DNA of 64,000 bases from CAZIRF01 sp964541755 (GCA_964541755.1 CAZIRF010000007.1:27350-91349), one strand, 5' to 3'; numbered from the stretch's first letter, positions 15,810 through 23,720 are shown. Notes: generated from the sequence alone by a model not told the origin. Numbers and translations are program-made.

Positions 15810-17447
15810 TTACAGACCCAGGATTTCACGGTCCTGCGCCACATCCGTAATACCGGCGATGCCGAAGTTCTTCACGAGGACGTCGACGACGGCCGGCGAG
15901 AGGAAGGCGGGAATCGTGGGGCCCAGGTGGATGTTCTTGAAGCCCAGGGCGAGGAGGGCCAAGAGTACGAGGACGGCCTTCTGCTCGTACCAGGCGATAT
16001 TGAAGGCCACCGGGAGCTCGTTGACGTCCGCGAGCTTGAAGGCGTCCTTCAAGAGGAGGGCCGTGCGGGCCAAAGAATAGGAATCGTTGCACTGCCCGGC
16101 GTCCAGGACGCGCGGGATGCCCCCGATGTCGTCGGTAATGAGCTTGTTGTAGCGGTACTTTGCGCAGCCGGCGGTAAGGATGACCACGTCCTTGGGCAGG
16201 GCCTTGGCGAAGTCGCTGTAGTAGTCGCGGCTCTTGTGGCGGCCGTCGCAGCCGGCCATAACCACGAATTTGCGGATGGCGCCGGTTTTGATGGCGTCCA
16301 CGACGGCGGGGGCGAGGGCTTCTACCTGGTCGTGGGCAAAGCCGCCGGTGATGGTCCCCTCTTCGATGGCGGTGGGGGCGGGGCAGGTCTTGGCCTTCGC
16401 GATAATGGCAGAGAAGTCCTTCCAGCCCTTTTCATCGGCCTCGATGTGGGGAGTGCCGGGGTAGCCGACGACGCCGGTCGTCCAGATGCGGTCGCGGTAG
16501 GCGTCGGCCACCGGGGTGATGCAGTTGGTCGTCATCAGGATGGGGCCGTTGAAGGAGCTAAACTCCTCGCGCTGCTTCCACCAGGCGTTGCCGTAGTTGC
16601 CGTAGAAGTTGTCGTACTTCTTGAAGAAGGGGTAGTAGTGGGCGGGGAGCATCTCGCCGTGGGTGTAGATCTCGACGCCGGATCCCTTGGTCTGCTCGAG
16701 GAGCATCTCGAGGTCCTTCAAGTCGTGGCCGGAGACAAGGATGCCGGGTTTGGTCCCCACGCCAATCTTGACCTTGGTAATTTCGGGCTTGCCGTAGGTC
16801 CCGGTGTTGGCGCTGTCGAGGCTGGCCATGACGGCCACGCCCACCGATCCGCACTCGAGGACGAGGCCGGTAAGGGCGCCGGCGTCGAGGCTGTCGTCGA
16901 GGGTGGCGGCGAGGGCCTTGTGCATGAAGGCAAAGACCGCATCGTCGCGGTAGCCCAGGACGGCGGCGTGGTGGGCATAGGCGGCCATGCCCTTGAGCCC
17001 GTAAATGAGGAGCTCGCGCAGGGAGCGTACGTCGACATTGGAGGTGGCGAGGACGCCCACCTTGGCGGCTTTGGCGGCAAAGTCGCCCTTGCCGGCCTTC
17101 CAGACGGCTGCGTCGCTCGCGGCGAGGGCGGGTTTGCCACCGGCGGCCTTTACCGCCGCTTCCTGCGTGTCGCGGGCGGCGAGGACGGTTTCGGTGAGGT
17201 TTTCAAAGTATTCGGGGGTAAAGTTGGCGTTCGTGATGGTGGCGAAGAGGCCTTCCATGACGAGGTCATCGGCGTCTTTGGTGGCGAGCCCCTTGGCCCG
17301 GGCTTCGAGGGCCCAAATTGACAGCCCCTTGAGAGAATAGATAAGCAGATCCTGAAGCTCTGCGGTCTTTGCGTCCTTGCCGCAGGCGCCCTTGGCCGCC
17401 TGGCAGCCTGCATTTCCGATGGTCTCCTGGCACTGGTAACAGAACAT
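15810..17447 (-). CDS. hcp: Hybrid-cluster protein (hydroxylamine/NO reductase)
   Basis: A 545-aa Hcp. The N-terminal Cys pattern C3-x2-C6-x8-C15-x6-C22 is the anaerobe form that holds a [4Fe-4S] cluster. Hybrid-cluster ligands follow, including GHDLKDLEMLLEQT, the ECGSVG region, TTNCITP, AGCDGRHKSRDYY, LTAGCAKYRYN and NDSYSLARTA. Hcp reduces NO to N2O in E. coli and shows hydroxylamine reductase activity in vitro; its role is defence against nitrosative stress. The start was placed at MFCYQC because AGGAGG lies 7 nt upstream and family members begin there. It follows an Fe-S protein gene by 126 bp, and the group is headed by an Rrf2-type regulator with a matching palindrome. Confidence 0.96.
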   Translation of the reverse strand: MFCYQCQETIGNAGCQAAKGACGKDAKTAELQDLLIYSLKGLSIWALEARAKGLATKDADDLVMEGLFATITNANFTPEYFENLTETVLAARDTQEAAVKAAGGKPALAASDAAVWKAGKGDFAAKAAKVGVLATSNVDVRSLRELLIYGLKGMAAYAHHAAVLGYRDDAVFAFMHKALAATLDDSLDAGALTGLVLECGSVGVAVMASLDSANTGTYGKPEITKVKIGVGTKPGILVSGHDLKDLEMLLEQTKGSGVEIYTHGEMLPAHYYPFFKKYDNFYGNYGNAWWKQREEFSSFNGPILMTTNCITPVADAYRDRIWTTGVVGYPGTPHIEADEKGWKDFSAIIAKAKTCPAPTAIEEGTITGGFAHDQVEALAPAVVDAIKTGAIRKFVVMAGCDGRHKSRDYYSDFAKALPKDVVILTAGCAKYRYNKLITDDIGGIPRVLDAGQCNDSYSLARTALLLKDAFKLADVNELPVAFNIAWYEQKAVLVLLALLALGFKNIHLGPTIPAFLSPAVVDVLVKNFGIAGITDVAQDREILGL

Positions 17448-17573
17448 GAATGGTCCTCCTTGCGCCCTTTTGGGCGCGGCTGTGGTTTTTGTGGCGCAGC
17501 CCCGGGGGGTGCGTCCGATGACATACACTCTTTCAGTACGGGTTGTGGGGCCCGATGAATCCGTTTTTGGTCC

Positions 17574-18659
17574 TTACACCCAGGTAAGGCTGCCCCCGTC
17601 CATGCCCACGACGACGGTCGAAATGGGGATGTCGACCCCGGTATCGGCCATGGCCTGGGCGAGGAGGCGGCGAAGGCCCCCGCAGCAGGGGACTTCCATC
17701 ACGGCCAGGGTGATGGAGCGCAGGCCCGCTTCGCTCACGAGGGCGCGCAGTTTATCCACGTATACCTCCTGTTGAGTATCGAGCTTCGGGCAGGCGATTA
17801 CCAGTTTTCTCCCGCGAAGGAGGGCCTGGTGGAAGGCCCCGCAGGCGAAGGCGGTGCAGTCGGCCGCGATGAGGAGGTCCGCATCCTGGAAGTAAGGCGC
17901 ACGCGGGTTCACGAGGTGGAGCTGGACCGGCCACTGTGTCAGCTCGGAACGGGACCCTGTAGCAGCGCCGCCGTTGCCGGCGCCCAATCCCGCAGCTGCA
18001 GCTGTATTTCCCGCAGGCCGGAGGGCTCCCGCGCCAAGGTTCGCCGGGCTTCCCGCGGCCACCCTGTTCGCGCTGCTTTTTGCGGCCCCCAACATTCGGG
18101 ACATGGTCCCCGGGCACATCCCGGTCGAGCAGCTGCCGGCCTCTTCTGTTGTCGCGGCGCCGTTGCCGGCGGCGCTGTTACCAGCGGCGCTGTTACCAGC
18201 GGCGCCAAGAGCTGCAGCCCCGTGTGCCGCAAGAGATGGCGCCGCAGCCCCATGGCCTCCTGTCGCCCCTGCCTTGGCAGGGCTCTTGCGGTGCGGCAAG
18301 TGTTCGTCGGCGATTTCTATCCCCTTCGCTTCGAGGGCCGCGAGGGCCTCCCGGTACCAGCTGTCCTGCCCGTGGCCCCAGAGGTGCTGGAGGTGGGCCA
18401 TGACGGTATTCATCCCCTTGGGGACGATATTCCCGATAACCTTCGCCTCGTCGTAGGGCTCCGCTTCGCGGGTAATGGTCGTTATTGCTCCGCGCGGGCA
18501 GTCGCCGATGCAGGCCCCCAGGCCGTCGCAGAGGTTGTCGCCCACCATGCGCGCCTTGCCGTCCACGATCTGCAGGGCGCCTTCGGGGCAGCCCTTGGCG
18601 CAGAGGCCGCAGCCGTCGCATTTCTCTTCGTCAATCTCGATTATCGTTCGCAAACCCAT
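17574..18659 (-). CDS. 4Fe-4S ferredoxin-type partner of Hcp with Ala/Gly-rich insertion
   Basis: A 361-aa iron-sulfur protein. Residues 13-61 are a double ferredoxin domain (CDGCGLCAKGCPEG and CDGLGACIGDCPRG). A conserved C-terminal part includes CSTGMCPG, QWPVQLHLVNP, IAADCTAFACG and MEVPCCGG. I recognise this combination from genes next to hcp in anaerobes, so electron delivery to Hcp is the likely role (inference). Between about residues 125 and 235 are two low-complexity Ala/Gly/Asn stretches, including three tandem AAGNS/G units, flanking the CPG motif. The frame is intact through them. AAGGAG lies 7 nt before the ATG, and an Rrf2-like palindrome overlaps the promoter. Confidence 0.8.
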   Translation of the reverse strand: MGLRTIIEIDEEKCDGCGLCAKGCPEGALQIVDGKARMVGDNLCDGLGACIGDCPRGAITTITREAEPYDEAKVIGNIVPKGMNTVMAHLQHLWGHGQDSWYREALAALEAKGIEIADEHLPHRKSPAKAGATGGHGAAAPSLAAHGAAALGAAGNSAAGNSAAGNGAATTEEAGSCSTGMCPGTMSRMLGAAKSSANRVAAGSPANLGAGALRPAGNTAAAAGLGAGNGGAATGSRSELTQWPVQLHLVNPRAPYFQDADLLIAADCTAFACGAFHQALLRGRKLVIACPKLDTQQEVYVDKLRALVSEAGLRSITLAVMEVPCCGGLRRLLAQAMADTGVDIPISTVVVGMDGGSLTWV

Positions 18660-18681
18660 GTCGTCTCCTTATATGTATATC

Positions 18682-18695
18682 GGTACTATATTACC
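18682..18695. promoter_or_regulatory. Putative Rrf2 operator upstream of the ferredoxin-hcp genes
   Basis: GGTA-N6-TACC palindrome, 23 bp upstream of the ferredoxin start, overlapping a TATAGT -10 element on the reverse strand. It matches the element in front of the regulator at 16 of 20 ungapped positions (GGTAYTAYWWTACCRGAATA). Confidence 0.6.
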
Positions 18696-18710
18696 AGAAT
18701 AGGGATTCAA

Positions 18711-18728
18711 GGCTGATAGTTCAGTCCG
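18711..18728 (+). repeat. Copy of dispersed CTGATAGT motif, upstream of the ferredoxin-hcp genes
   Basis: GGCTGATAGT followed by TCAGTCCG, about 54 bp upstream of the ferredoxin start and in the same orientation relative to that gene as the copies before ilvC and the sensor-GGDEF gene. Confidence 0.5.
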
Positions 18729-18749
18729 GATCCCGTCAAACTGTATCGC

Positions 18750-19214
18750 TCAAAGCCTGGTATGGGGGCTCTGTGTGTTCCGGTTCCATACGCCGCCCGG
18801 CGTATCCCCTTCGATGCTCGCAATGCTGCGGCGGGCCAGGTGTTCGATGAGCTGGTGGGCGTGGACGGCCAGCTCCTTGCCAAAGATGCAGTTGTCGGGT
18901 GTGCAGGTTTCCGTGCGGAATGGGCAGAAGTTCCCTTCGAGGGGGCCGTCCACCGCTTCGATGGCCTGCAAAAAGCTTATTTCATCGGCGGGAAGTGCCA
19001 GCTCAAAGCCCCCCGCCGGCCCCTTGACCGATTTGACCAGGCGCGAGCGCACCAGGCGTTGCATGACCTTCGCAACGTGGTGACTCGAGGCGGCGAGTTC
19101 GTCGGCCAACTCGTGGGTCTGGACCAGGCGCTCGCCGTTTCGGGCCAGGTTCGCGAGGGCATGTACCGCGATGAGGGCCGCATCGGAAAAGTGAATCACG
19201 CTGTTATTAAGCAT
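18750..19214 (-). CDS. Rrf2-family transcriptional regulator
   Basis: A 154-aa regulator. The N-terminal winged helix includes the VxKVMQRLVRSRLVKSVKGPAGGF recognition and wing region. A C-terminal three-Cys sensor motif (CPFRTETCTPDNC, about 98-110) would bind an Fe-S cluster as in NsrR and IscR. Its position upstream of an Hcp partner and hcp suggests an NO- or redox-responsive repressor (inference). The same palindrome precedes this gene and the ferredoxin gene, which predicts autoregulation. No Shine-Dalgarno is present, and the predicted transcription start nearly coincides with the ATG, so the mRNA may be leaderless. A 7-bp hairpin (18788-18805) lies within its last codons. Confidence 0.9.
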   Translation of the reverse strand: MLNNSVIHFSDAALIAVHALANLARNGERLVQTHELADELAASSHHVAKVMQRLVRSRLVKSVKGPAGGFELALPADEISFLQAIEAVDGPLEGNFCPFRTETCTPDNCIFGKELAVHAHQLIEHLARRSIASIEGDTPGGVWNRNTQSPHTRL

Positions 19215-19217
19215 TGT

Positions 19218-19252
19218 GGTATTACTATACCGGAATAATCTCTGCTGTCAAG
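19218..19252 (-). promoter_or_regulatory. Promoter and overlapping Rrf2-type operator of the regulator gene
   Basis: On the reverse strand, TTGACA (19252-19247), a 17-18 bp spacer region, and TATAGT (19229-19224). The palindrome GGTAT-TACT-ATACC (19218-19231) covers the -10, the typical position for a repressor. The predicted start site falls at or within a few bases of the ATG at 19214. Confidence 0.65.
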
Positions 19253-19296
19253 GGCTTTTTCGAAATGGGTGGAGCCGTCGTGGCTTTTGTTTATGT

Positions 19297-19323
19297 AAAA
19301 AGCCCCCACCGGGTGGTGGGGGC
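19297..19323 (-). terminator. Rho-independent terminator of the LipL32-like gene
   Basis: On the reverse strand, GCCCCCACC, loop ACCC, GGTGGGGGC, then T-tract, about 36 bp past the stop at 19360. Confidence 0.9.
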
Positions 19324-19359
19324 GCGGCCTTGGTGGTTCGAAGATGTCAAAACAGGGTG

Positions 19360-20079
19360 TTAATTGGATGCCTCGGTCGCCTTGGCCATGACCTCTTCGA
19401 GTGAAGCCCCGACGACGACGCCAGGGATATTGATGGGGGCGCCGACCTGGGCAAGGAAGGATCCCTTGACTTCGCCTGTCTTGTAGGTGGTAAAGGCAAT
19501 GCGGTAGAGACCACGGATCAGGGACTTCGCGGGGTCGCTGGTGTCGCTTACGATACGAAGAAGCGAGTTGTACTTTCTGCCAGCAGGGTTTTTGGGCATT
19601 TCGCTGGAGTCATCGTTGCTGTCGAAGAGGAGCCAGCTACCCGCCTTTCCCTTGGCGACGATGTCTTCTGCCTTGAGGACGGCCGCAGAGCGTTCCCAGG
19701 AGATCCATGTATCAAAGAAGCTTGACTTGTCTGCCTTGCCCTCTTCCCAGTCTTTTCCCACAAAGTCTCCTTCGGCCGGTGTCATACCTTCCGGGGCGGG
19801 GGATACCATGCGCAATCCAAGCTCCGGGGCGACGGCGGGAATCCAAACGTAAAGATAGAACATCTTCTTTCCATTGACCTCCGCATCGGCTTTGGCTCCC
19901 GGTTTGACGTATCCATAGTAGCTCATGACCGAGGTGTAGGGGATGCGAACCGTTCCAACCACGGGTACCGATTTTTTGCCCATTTCGGCACCAAATTTCG
20001 AGAGTCCCTTGGTGGACGCACAACTCATTGCAGAGAGAACCCCTGCAACCATCAGAAAAGCGATCAAAATCTTCTTCAT
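19360..20079 (-). CDS. LipL32-family surface lipoprotein
   Basis: A 239-aa lipoprotein. The signal peptide (1-19) ends in SAMSC, a lipobox, with lipidated Cys20. From memory it matches Leptospira LipL32 in a series of collinear blocks: YYGYVKPG (54-61), YLYVWIPAV (75-83), FDTWI (122-126), KYNSLLRI (169-176), RGLYRIAFTTYK (189-200) and GEVKGSF (202-208). LipL32 is the most abundant outer-membrane lipoprotein of pathogenic Leptospira. Its Asp-rich calcium loop is only partly kept here (FDSNDDSSE, 152-160). The start MKKILIAF is preceded by GGAGG; the longer open frame upstream is not a signal peptide. It is downstream of a LuxR-type gene on the same strand, with direct GGTGGA words between. Function is unproven outside Leptospira. 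Confidence 0.9.
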   Translation of the reverse strand: MKKILIAFLMVAGVLSAMSCASTKGLSKFGAEMGKKSVPVVGTVRIPYTSVMSYYGYVKPGAKADAEVNGKKMFYLYVWIPAVAPELGLRMVSPAPEGMTPAEGDFVGKDWEEGKADKSSFFDTWISWERSAAVLKAEDIVAKGKAGSWLLFDSNDDSSEMPKNPAGRKYNSLLRIVSDTSDPAKSLIRGLYRIAFTTYKTGEVKGSFLAQVGAPINIPGVVVGASLEEVMAKATEASN

Positions 20080-20149
20080 CAAAAACCTCCGGAACGTAAA
20101 AGATGACGGCAGTATGCTCGTCGTCCGGATTGTGGTCTGTCGGCTGTTT

Positions 20150-20189
20150 GGTGGAATTGTGTCCACCAGATGGTGGATAACGCGGTGGA
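20150..20189. promoter_or_regulatory. GGTGGA direct and inverted words upstream of the LipL32-like gene
   Basis: Three direct GGTGGA words (20150, 20172, 20184) and one inverted TCCACC (20162), the last two forming TCCACC-AGAT-GGTGGA. They lie 70-110 bp upstream of the lipoprotein start and could be a regulator site. Confidence 0.3.
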
Positions 20190-20246
20190 TTGAGCGAGGA
20201 GGAGGGCTTTTGCAGCCTTTTCAAGGCGTGTCGTTGTTGTTTTGAT

Positions 20247-20957
20247 TCAAGTTCGTAGTGATGATTCGGCGCGAAGTGCATTGGCGAGGGCGACCTTGTT
20301 ATCCACACTCAACTTCTCGTAAATGCGCAGGGCGTGCGATTTTACCGTTGACGGGGCTATGAAGAGGCTTTCCCCAATCTCCCGGTAGGTCTTTCCCTGC
20401 GCGAGAAGCTCTGCCACTTCCCGTTCCCGGTCGGAAAGCAGGTCGCTGGTACTGTCGCCCGAAAAAGTGTGAGTGCGTTCCATCGCGGTGGATGGGCATA
20501 CCAAGGGGGGGGGACAATCTATGGAAAAATTCAGGGCAGTAATCTTTCGTTCACAGGCAAATGCCGTGATGGCCACAGACAGGGCGCCGGATGGAACAAG
20601 CCAGAGGGATAAGAGTGCATTAATTTGATGCAAAAGCATGTCGGCAACGAGAAAGGTGCAAAAAAAGACAACGGCACCACACAGAGGGATGCTGTGGTGG
20701 TCTGCTTTTACGGGTTTCATGCCTGCGATGGCGACTGTAGCAAGGAGTAGTCCTGTGGTAGCCATATAGAGAACCCTGTTTGCCGAACGGGAGGAATGTA
20801 AGGTGGCAGTATGGAAGATAAGGGCAAGTGAGCAAAGGAAGAGAAGCGTAAAGAGCCAAATACCGAAGGCTGTTCGCAGTTCGGGCAAGCGGTAGATGAC
20901 AAAGACCGCACAGAGTATGAGGAGGGTAAAGCTCGATAGAATAAGGGTCAGTGCCAT
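20247..20957 (-). CDS. Membrane-anchored LuxR-family regulator
   Basis: A 236-aa protein. Residues 1-145 contain about five hydrophobic helices, then a short linker, then a LuxR HTH (about 178-230) with the family core LSDREREVAELLAQGKTYREIG and IAPSTVKSHALRIYEKL. There is no receiver or autoinducer domain, so membrane signals probably act directly on the DNA-binding part. The start was set at MALTLIL; a longer upstream frame would overlap the preceding gene and lacks hydrophobic character. It follows the putative DUF6935 gene by 31 bp and precedes the LipL32-like gene, so it may control one or both (inference). Confidence 0.82.
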   Translation of the reverse strand: MALTLILSSFTLLILCAVFVIYRLPELRTAFGIWLFTLLFLCSLALIFHTATLHSSRSANRVLYMATTGLLLATVAIAGMKPVKADHHSIPLCGAVVFFCTFLVADMLLHQINALLSLWLVPSGALSVAITAFACERKITALNFSIDCPPPLVCPSTAMERTHTFSGDSTSDLLSDREREVAELLAQGKTYREIGESLFIAPSTVKSHALRIYEKLSVDNKVALANALRAESSLRT

Positions 20958-20988
20958 GGTGGCACGGTAGTTGTCCCGACTCGCTCTG

Positions 20989-21639
20989 TCAAGGACCCGG
21001 GAAGGGGTCGGGCCTTTGAACAGGGGGCTTCCGGACGCCACAGACAAGGCTTGAAAAGGAACGGATTCGCCAGTAGCCCTGTTCGGTTTTTGCCAAGTCC
21101 ATGGGGCGGGGGCTTGAGGCTCCGCTCGAGGTGATATAGAGGGTGAGGGAGCCGTCGGCTCCAAGTGAATACCGGTTGCGCGAGAGCGTGAACTGCCAAG
21201 GGAAGGGCGGCTCTGCATACTTGTCTGCCGGGTTGCAATTGTTGATGCAGGATTTTGCAATCCAGGGGCGGTCGGCGAGTTGTTCAAGGAAAAAACGGGC
21301 TCGCGGTGAGAGAGCGGGGCCTTCGTCGACAAGGTCGCTATCGGCGGCAAGGCAGCGCAAGACGCAGGCCTCCCCAAGGTCTTTGTCTTTGCCATATATC
21401 AGGATGGCAGCCAAAAACGAGAGTGCTGCTCCTTGGGGATTCGATGCCTGTCTGTCGCGCAGGGCAAGAAAGCTTTCGATATCGGTAGGGAGCGCTTCGA
21501 GAAGGACATCTTCTTGCTGAAGATGCTCCACTTGGGTGCGGGAAAAAGAGGTAAAGATGGTAACCATGCCCAAAGGAAACACGAGTGCGAGGGTGGCCCC
21601 CAGTATCCAGCGGGTTAACCGTAATGATCTTTCGTGCAT
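20989..21639 (-). CDS. Membrane-anchored protein with DUF6935-like domain
   Basis: A 216-aa protein with one N-terminal hydrophobic segment (about 9-31), a signal anchor or uncleaved signal peptide, then a soluble domain. The block near residues 55-90 (Ala-rich helix with ALSFLAAILIYGKD) and the late blocks SLTLYITSSGASSPRPM and YWRIRSFSSLVCGVRKPP resemble what I know as DUF6935, a domain of unknown function in Firmicutes and spirochaetes. No catalytic motif is recognisable. It is probably cotranscribed with the LuxR-type gene 31 bp downstream. Confidence 0.65.
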   Translation of the reverse strand: MHERSLRLTRWILGATLALVFPLGMVTIFTSFSRTQVEHLQQEDVLLEALPTDIESFLALRDRQASNPQGAALSFLAAILIYGKDKDLGEACVLRCLAADSDLVDEGPALSPRARFFLEQLADRPWIAKSCINNCNPADKYAEPPFPWQFTLSRNRYSLGADGSLTLYITSSGASSPRPMDLAKTEQGYWRIRSFSSLVCGVRKPPVQRPDPFPGP

Positions 21640-21746
21640 GGCTACAGCCTACGACGCATCTCGCCTTCGTGCAAGCGCAGGCAGTCGACCCCTGCTCGGC
21701 TGGAACTGTCAGCCGAAGCAGTTTTGCAACCCACCGGGCGTTGTTA

Positions 21747-23081
21747 TCAGCCTTGAATCTTCTTCTCGGGCTCTCCCTTGTCTACTCCCGCCATAATGGC
21801 AAAGGCGATGAGCATGCAAGCGGCACCATACAAAAAGATGCCCGGGTAGCCGACGGTATCGATAATGAGGCCGGTAAGTGGCGGCGAGGTGATCGCCGCG
21901 GCCTGCGAAAAGGTGTAGTAGAGCCCGGTGTAGATGCCCATGGTGGAAAAACTCGCCATCTGCCAGAGCATGGGGAAGGAATTCGTCACGATGCTCACCC
22001 AAAAGGTCCCGAATACAAAGAGGAGGGCCCAAAAGAGGCCCATGCGTGCGCCGCCGACGAGGCCCAGGGCTTTGGTAATCGGGAGGAAGAAGAAGAGGAG
22101 GACCAGAAGGCCGGTAAGGATAAGGAGTGATACCCGTATGGTCTTCTTGCGCCCCAAGCGGTGGGCAAGATAGCCGGAGGGGACGGCGAAGAGGGCGTAG
22201 GCTATTCCCACCATGCCCGCGGCCATGGGGGCGTTGCCCATGCTCGTGCCCAGTATGTTCACACTGTATTTACCTATAAAAGGAAGTATGCCCTGGTAGC
22301 CCAGGAACCAGAAAAAGAGGGCAAAGAGGATGCGAAGGGCGCTCTTGTCCGATCCCAATGCCTTCATCGAGGCGAGAAATGGAACTGATTCCTCGCTGCC
22401 GGCCGTGTCGCCCTCTCCGCGCGAGACGGGTTTCTCGCGGATAAAGCGGGCGAGGAAGATGACCGCAAGGATGACGAGGAGGCCCGCGATGGGGAAGGGG
22501 AGGCGGTCTTTGGTGGCCCCCAAGAGCGGCAGAATGATGTCCACATCCATGAGTTTTGCGAGGCCTACCGTCCCCACAATGGCCGCGATGCCCCCCATGG
22601 TGTTGATGACCCCGTTTGCCTCCGAACGCAGATCGCCGGGGATGAGGTCCGGCATGAGGGCGACGACGGGCCCGCGGGCGGCCTGCTTGAAGAGGTTGAG
22701 GGCGAATACAACGACGAGTCCGGCAATGAGGGACTGTTCGAGCGACCAGGGGATGAGCGCAAAGAGGATGGCAGTAATCGGCAGGGTAACGAGGATGAAG
22801 GGCATACGCCGGCCGATGGGGGTTCTCGTGCGGTCCGACCAAGCCGATATCACCGGTATGAGGAGTATGGCAAGGGCGTTGTCCAGGGCCATGAGAGATC
22901 CCACGAGCCACTCCTGCTTGATCCAGCGCCCCAAAAAGATGGGCAGATAGCTGTCGTAGAGGGGGTCCATCAGTCCCATGGTGAAGAAACCCGCACCTAT
23001 AAGGAAGGTAAGCGGCATCCATGGGCGAAATTGCGAACGATCACCCGTTTTCTTTACTTCTATCGCATCTTGTGTGGACAT
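21747..23081 (-). CDS. MFS transporter, GPH/SLC45-like
   Basis: A 444-aa membrane protein with about 12 helices. The cytoplasmic loop motif SDRTRTPIGRRMPFI near residue 87 and its second-half counterpart HRLGRKKTIR mark the major facilitator superfamily. The first motif is typical of the glycoside-pentoside-hexuronide/sucrose (SLC45-like) branch, so a sugar is the likely substrate, carried by cation symport. CAGGAGG lies 5 nt before the chosen ATG at 23081; longer upstream sequence in frame lacks homology. It is divergent from the tRNA-Thr promoter. Confidence 0.88.
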   Translation of the reverse strand: MSTQDAIEVKKTGDRSQFRPWMPLTFLIGAGFFTMGLMDPLYDSYLPIFLGRWIKQEWLVGSLMALDNALAILLIPVISAWSDRTRTPIGRRMPFILVTLPITAILFALIPWSLEQSLIAGLVVVFALNLFKQAARGPVVALMPDLIPGDLRSEANGVINTMGGIAAIVGTVGLAKLMDVDIILPLLGATKDRLPFPIAGLLVILAVIFLARFIREKPVSRGEGDTAGSEESVPFLASMKALGSDKSALRILFALFFWFLGYQGILPFIGKYSVNILGTSMGNAPMAAGMVGIAYALFAVPSGYLAHRLGRKKTIRVSLLILTGLLVLLFFFLPITKALGLVGGARMGLFWALLFVFGTFWVSIVTNSFPMLWQMASFSTMGIYTGLYYTFSQAAAITSPPLTGLIIDTVGYPGIFLYGAACMLIAFAIMAGVDKGEPEKKIQG

Positions 23082-23210
23082 GCTGTCCTCCTGAGAGTAT
23101 TGTGGATGCATTCTGTAAAAAAGCAAAGAAGAAGAGGCAAGAAATGTGTGAAACCATTTTGGTGCCGGGCGGCGCAGGTTGGAGTGCAAGAGTTTTTTGG
23201 ATTTCATCGC

Positions 23211-23239
23211 TTGACATAAACGGGAGTCTTTGCTAGTTT
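23211..23239 (+). promoter_or_regulatory. Sigma70-type promoter for tRNA-Thr and downstream genes
   Basis: TTGACA, 17-bp spacer, TAGTTT; the predicted start is about 35 bp before tRNA-Thr. It may drive the tRNA-rpmG-tRNA-secE-nusG run. Confidence 0.7.
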
Positions 23240-23282
23240 ACCCGGGCGTCGAATGGCGCACATCGATTTTAATTGATGTTTT

Positions 23283-23355
23283 GCCCTTGTAGCTCAGTCG
23301 GTAGAGTACATCCATGGTAAGGATGTGGTCAGCGGTTCGATTCCGCTCGAGGGCT
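23283..23355 (+). tRNA. tRNA-Thr (anticodon GGT)
   Basis: 73 nt with a complete cloverleaf: acceptor GCCCTTG/CGAGGGC (one G-T pair), D-arm AGCTCAGTCGGTAGAGT, anticodon stem CATCC/GGATG with loop ATGGTAA (anticodon GGT after T33), and T-loop GGTTCGATTCC. CCA is not encoded. Confidence 0.97.
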
Positions 23356-23463
23356 ATTTCACCGATGTCATTTTTTGTACGTAGTTGACCCTGTGCCGTT
23401 GTGGCAGGGTATCGCTCCGGATTCGGTGTGTTTCAAGGTTCCGCAATTGTAAGGGGATGCCAA

Positions 23464-23634
23464 ATGGCCAAGAAAACCAGTGTCGAGTTGGTCGCTCTGC
23501 AGTGCACCGAGTGCAAACGCAAGAACTATACGACCGAAAAGAATCGTCGCAATATCCAGGAAAAACTTGAGTTCAACAAGTACTGCAAGTTTGACCGAAA
23601 ACACACGCTTCACCGCGAGACGAAGATCAAGTAG
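23464..23634 (+). CDS. rpmG: Ribosomal protein bL33
   Basis: A 56-aa protein of the large subunit near the E site. It has the zinc-type N-terminal CxxC (Cys14, Cys17), but the second pair is Cys41-x2-Asp44 (YCKFDRKH) rather than the usual CxxC. Three Cys plus Asp could still hold zinc. AAGGGG lies 7 nt upstream. It is flanked by tRNA-Thr and tRNA-Trp ahead of secE, a common bacterial arrangement. A hairpin ACCCTG-t-GCC/GGC-AGGGT (23388-23410) lies in its leader. Confidence 0.95.
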   Translation: MAKKTSVELVALQCTECKRKNYTTEKNRRNIQEKLEFNKYCKFDRKHTLHRETKIK

Positions 23635-23720
23635 TATACACCGGCGCGTGCGCCGGGCGACTTTGGGGTCGCAGTGGTGTATGGGCAATCTGTCGTTTTG
23701 ACGGCTTGCGCATTCACCAT

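Noticed and set aside
15927..17321. 464-codon plus-strand frame opposite hcp
   Set aside because: Mirror frame of hcp with monotonous Gly/Val/Ala content.
17950..18290. Frameshift or assembly error in the ferredoxin-type gene
   Set aside because: The frame stays open through the repeats, and conserved motifs before, within and after the region are all in the same frame.
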